8,025 nucleotides of DNA. It comes from Bacillota bacterium. GTDB taxonomy: Bacteria; Bacillota; Clostridia; DSM-8532. Numbering within the stretch: the first letter of the stretch is position 1; every line of letters begins with the position of its first letter. Positions 5,501 to 8,025 of this stretch are shown piece after piece. The notes beneath the pieces were generated by a model. The model saw only the letters and a program-made list of their open reading frames with translations, made no database searches and was not told the origin of the DNA. The translations under genes were made by a program, and so were the position numbers. The stretch lies in NCBI GenBank assembly GCA_023440865.1, contig JAEXRM010000064.1:1-8025 (forward strand), read 5' to 3'.

Positions 5501-8025
5501 TCAGATGAACAGCGACATGTCGGATTCCTCGGCGGTGGCGAGCATCGCGGCCACGCCGCCAAGCTTCACACCGTCGATAAGTTCCTCCATCTTGATGCCC
5601 ATGACATCCATGGACATCGTGCAGGCGGTGAACTCGACGCCGTTGCGCCGGGCTTCGTCGATCAGTTCGACCAGGGACGCGATGTTCTTCTTCTTCATGA
5701 CGCCCTTCATCATCGCCGACCCCATGCCCGCCATGTTCATTTTCGAGAGGCCGAGTTTTTCCGCGCCTCGTGGCATCATCATGCCGAACATGGAGGAGAC
5801 GAGGTCCTTTCGCACCTTCACCTTCTGTGCCCGGCGCAGGATGTTCAGACCCCAGAAGGTGAAGAACATGTTCACCTTGCGCCCCATGGCGGCGGCGCCA
5901 TTGGCGATGATGAGCGCGGCCAGCGCCTTGTCGAGGTCGCCGGAAAAGACGATGATGTTCTTGTCCGTCCGCAGGTCCGCGGCCGCCTTCTCGGCGACCA
6001 TCGGCACGCCCTTGCGGATCTGGACGCGGATCACACCCTTTTCGGTGACGTTCTCGACCAGCTCGTTGCCCGTGCGGCGGCACCAGGCGGACACGTCGTT
6101 GGCGAAGGCGGGATCGTTCGCGGTGATCTCGAAGACCTGCCCGGGGGTGAGATGGAGCATGCCCTGGTGCACCTTGAGGATGGGTCCCGGGCACTGCAGG
6201 CCGCAGGCGTCGGCCTTGAGGGTGGCGGCCGGTCTGACCTTCGCGGAGCTGCCGGTTCCGGCGGTACCGGTCTCCGTTACCTGGTGTGAGGGCGATTTTT
6301 CAGACAGGTCCATGTCACGCGAGTCGTCAGCGGCTTCCCGTGCCTTGCGGCGCGTCGGGGGCGTGGGCGGCGTGGGGGTGGTCGCCATGCCGGCGAAACG
6401 GTAGCCACCGGCGAGGTTGTAGACATCGTAGCCCTTTGCGGTGAGGATGCGGCTGGCAATGTAGCCGCGCAGGCCGATCTGGCAGAACAGGTAGACCGGC
6501 TTGCTGCGGTCGATTTCGCCATGACGGGCGCGCAGTTCGTCGAGCGGGATGTTGTAGGCGCCCTCAAGCGTGCCGTTGGCAAATTCCTCCGCGGTACGGA
6601 CGTCCAAGAAGTTGACGGCGCTGCGGTCGAGGGTGGCGATATCATGCCAGTAGAAGGGCTTCCACGCGCCGTCCAGCAGGTTGGAGGCGGTGTAACCCGC
6701 CATGTTGACCGGATCCTTCGCCGAACCAAACGGCGGGGCGTAGGCAAGCTCGAGCTCGCGCAGGTCGTAGACCGTCATGCCGGCGCGGATGGCCGTGGCG
6801 AACACATCCATGCGCTTGTCGACGCCGTCGTGGCCCGTGACCTGGGCGCCGAGCAGCTTCCCGGTATCGGGTGCAAAGAGCAGCTTGACCGTCATGAAAG
6901 TGGCGCCGGGGTAGTAGCCGGCGTGATTGCCGCTGAAGGTGTAGGACTTGCGGTAGGGTGTGCCGTTGGCATTGAGGACCTTTTCGCTGCTGCCGGTCAC
7001 AGCGACGGTCATGTCGAATGCCTTGAGGATGGCCGTTCCCTGCACGCCGCCATACTTCTCGTTGCCGCCGCAGATGTTGTCGGCGGCGATGCGGCCCTGG
7101 CGGTTGGCCGGGGAGGCCAGCGGTACGAACACCTTGCGGCCGGACACGAAGTCGGTCACCTCGACGGCGTCACCCACCGCAAAAATGGAAGGATCACTCG
7201 TGCGCATGGTTTCATCGACCGCGATGCAGCCCCGGGTGCCGAGCGTGAGCCCCGCATCCTTTGCCAGGTTGCTCTCGGGGCGGACGCCCACGGCCATGAT
7301 CACCATGTCCGCATCGATGGCGCCGCCATTGGACAGCTGCACGCGGTATCTGGCATGGCTGCCGCCGTCGCCGATCGCCGTGACGCCGATGTTCAGGTAC
7401 AGTCCCACGCCCTTGGACAGGATGTGCCGGTGGATCTCGCCGGCCATGTCGGCGTCCAGCGGCTGGATGACATGGTCCGTCAGTTCGACGATCGAAACAT
7501 CGACCCCGGCCGCATGCAGGTTCTCGGCCATCTCGATGCCGATGTAGCCGGCGCCGACGACGACCGCATGCCGCGGATGGGCTTTCTTGACATAGTTGTG
7601 GATGCGGAAGGTGTCCGGAATGTTGCGCAGCGTGAATACGGCTTCCGAATTGGCGCCTTCGAGCGGCGGCAGGATGGGAGCGGAACCGGGAGAGAGAACG
7701 AGCGCGTCGTACGATTCCTCGTATTCGCGGTTTTCCGCGAGGCTGCGGACCGTCACCGTCTTGCGGTCACGGTTGATGGCGGTCACCTCGGACTGCACGC
7801 GCACATCCACGTTGAAGCGTGCGTTGAAGGATTCGGGGGTCTGCAGCGTGAGCTTGTCCTCGTCCGTGATGACGCCGCCGATGAAATATGGCAGGCCGCA
7901 GTTCGCAAAGGAGATGTACTCCCCGCGTTCGAACAGGATCACCTCGGCGTCCTCGTCCAGTCTCCGGAGCCTTGCCGCCGCTGTCGCGCCGCCGGCCACG
8001 CCGCCGACGATCAGTACCTTCTTGC
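5501..8025 (-). CDS. Four-domain CoA-disulfide/persulfide reductase: flavoprotein + rhodanese + TusA + DsrE-like (5' end outside window)
   Basis: There are 840 full codons from the right edge to the TGA at 5503-5501; at least one more codon lies outside. Numbering starts at the first full codon (KKVLIVGG). Residues 1 to about 440 form a CoA-disulfide reductase/NADH oxidase-type flavoprotein: FAD loop VGGVAGG, redox Cys42 in FANCGLPY, NAD(P) loop VVVGAGYIG ending in Glu (suggesting NADH), and FAVGD for FAD. The Tyr residues in AGYYPGA and LAYAPPFG match the CoA-pocket tyrosines of the family. A rhodanese follows, with Cys514 in FCQIGLR. After a Pro/Thr-rich linker (about 548-600) comes TusA, with Cys611 in CGLQCPGP. 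The C-terminus is DsrE/DsrF-like, with Cys801 in FTACTMSMD. The likely role is NADH-driven reduction of CoA disulfides, persulfides or polysulfide, passing sulfane sulfur between domains. The substrate is inferred. The gene has its own terminator and appears separate from ldh. Confidence 0.9.
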   Translation of the reverse strand, partial: KKVLIVGGVAGGATAAARLRRLDEDAEVILFERGEYISFANCGLPYFIGGVITDEDKLTLQTPESFNARFNVDVRVQSEVTAINRDRKTVTVRSLAENREYEESYDALVLSPGSAPILPPLEGANSEAVFTLRNIPDTFRIHNYVKKAHPRHAVVVGAGYIGIEMAENLHAAGVDVSIVELTDHVIQPLDADMAGEIHRHILSKGVGLYLNIGVTAIGDGGSHARYRVQLSNGGAIDADMVIMAVGVRPESNLAKDAGLTLGTRGCIAVDETMRTSDPSIFAVGDAVEVTDFVSGRKVFVPLASPANRQGRIAADNICGGNEKYGGVQGTAILKAFDMTVAVTGSSEKVLNANGTPYRKSYTFSGNHAGYYPGATFMTVKLLFAPDTGKLLGAQVTGHDGVDKRMDVFATAIRAGMTVYDLRELELAYAPPFGSAKDPVNMAGYTASNLLDGAWKPFYWHDIATLDRSAVNFLDVRTAEEFANGTLEGAYNIPLDELRARHGEIDRSKPVYLFCQIGLRGYIASRILTAKGYDVYNLAGGYRFAGMATTPTPPTPPTRRKAREAADDSRDMDLSEKSPSHQVTETGTAGTGSSAKVRPAATLKADACGLQCPGPILKVHQGMLHLTPGQVFEITANDPAFANDVSAWCRRTGNELVENVTEKGVIRVQIRKGVPMVAEKAAADLRTDKNIIVFSGDLDKALAALIIANGAAAMGRKVNMFFTFWGLNILRRAQKVKVRKDLVSSMFGMMMPRGAEKLGLSKMNMAGMGSAMMKGVMKKKNIASLVELIDEARRNGVEFTACTMSMDVMGIKMEELIDGVKLGGVAAMLATAEESDMSLFI

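Noticed and set aside
5181..6404. Long plus-strand open frames (up to 407 codons) opposite the flavoprotein gene
   Set aside because: They mirror a gene with clear catalytic motifs, begin in the ldh promoter region, and their protein sequence is low-complexity with no recognisable domain. GC-rich coding DNA commonly leaves the opposite strand open.
7997..7999. GTG at 7999 as the start of the flavoprotein
   Set aside because: It falls inside the FAD-binding loop (LIVGGVAGG); the frame continues to the right edge.

Overview
The window is GC-rich, protein-dense DNA that reads like a chromosomal segment of an anaerobic or facultative high-GC member of the Bacillota (Clostridia or Erysipelotrichia type). 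The evidence is strong Shine-Dalgarno sites (GGGAGG, GGAGG, AAGGAG), an extracellular solute-binding lipoprotein of the LipO/YtcQ type, an L-lactate dehydrogenase with an apparent FBP-effector site, and a PlsC-type acyltransferase carrying the zinc-ribbon tail I associate with clostridial relatives. This placement is inference from gene types, not from a marker gene. I see no tRNA, rRNA, CRISPR array, transposase, integrase or attachment site.

Layout. Positions 1-1087 (+) hold the 3' part of a PlsC-family acyltransferase whose start lies outside the window. Its C-terminal region carries a CxxC...CxxC zinc ribbon. At 1126-2700 (+) follows a complete lipoprotein, a carbohydrate-type ABC solute-binding protein with a DUF3502-like C-terminus and no permease genes in view. 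A strong bidirectional terminator (2829-2865) separates these plus-strand genes from three minus-strand genes: malic enzyme (2877-4049), L-lactate dehydrogenase (4173-5123) and a four-domain sulfur/redox flavoprotein (5501 to beyond 8025). The ldh gene has its own recognisable promoter (5186-5214, minus). The malic enzyme gene follows 123 nt downstream of ldh, behind a hairpin, and is probably cotranscribed with it. The flavoprotein gene ends upstream of its own terminator (5309-5340), so it is probably a separate unit.

How they may work together. Malic enzyme (malate to pyruvate + CO2 + NAD(P)H) and lactate dehydrogenase (pyruvate + NADH to lactate) could form a redox-balanced malate-to-lactate route if the malic enzyme uses NAD. 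The large flavoprotein joins a CoA-disulfide/persulfide reductase, a rhodanese, a TusA domain and a DsrE-like domain in one chain of at least 840 residues, each with its expected cysteine. It looks like a self-contained persulfide relay driven by NAD(P)H. The two plus-strand genes act at or on the membrane and have no evident link to the minus-strand block.

Most notable for follow-up: the four-domain fusion with a roughly 53-residue Pro/Thr-rich linker, the Arg at the substrate-specificity position of the lactate dehydrogenase, an 11-bp direct repeat upstream of the ldh promoter, and two terminators with the same upper-hairpin design. The strongest candidate for an unusual system is the fusion protein. 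I recall this domain combination from other bacteria, so I do not claim it is new.
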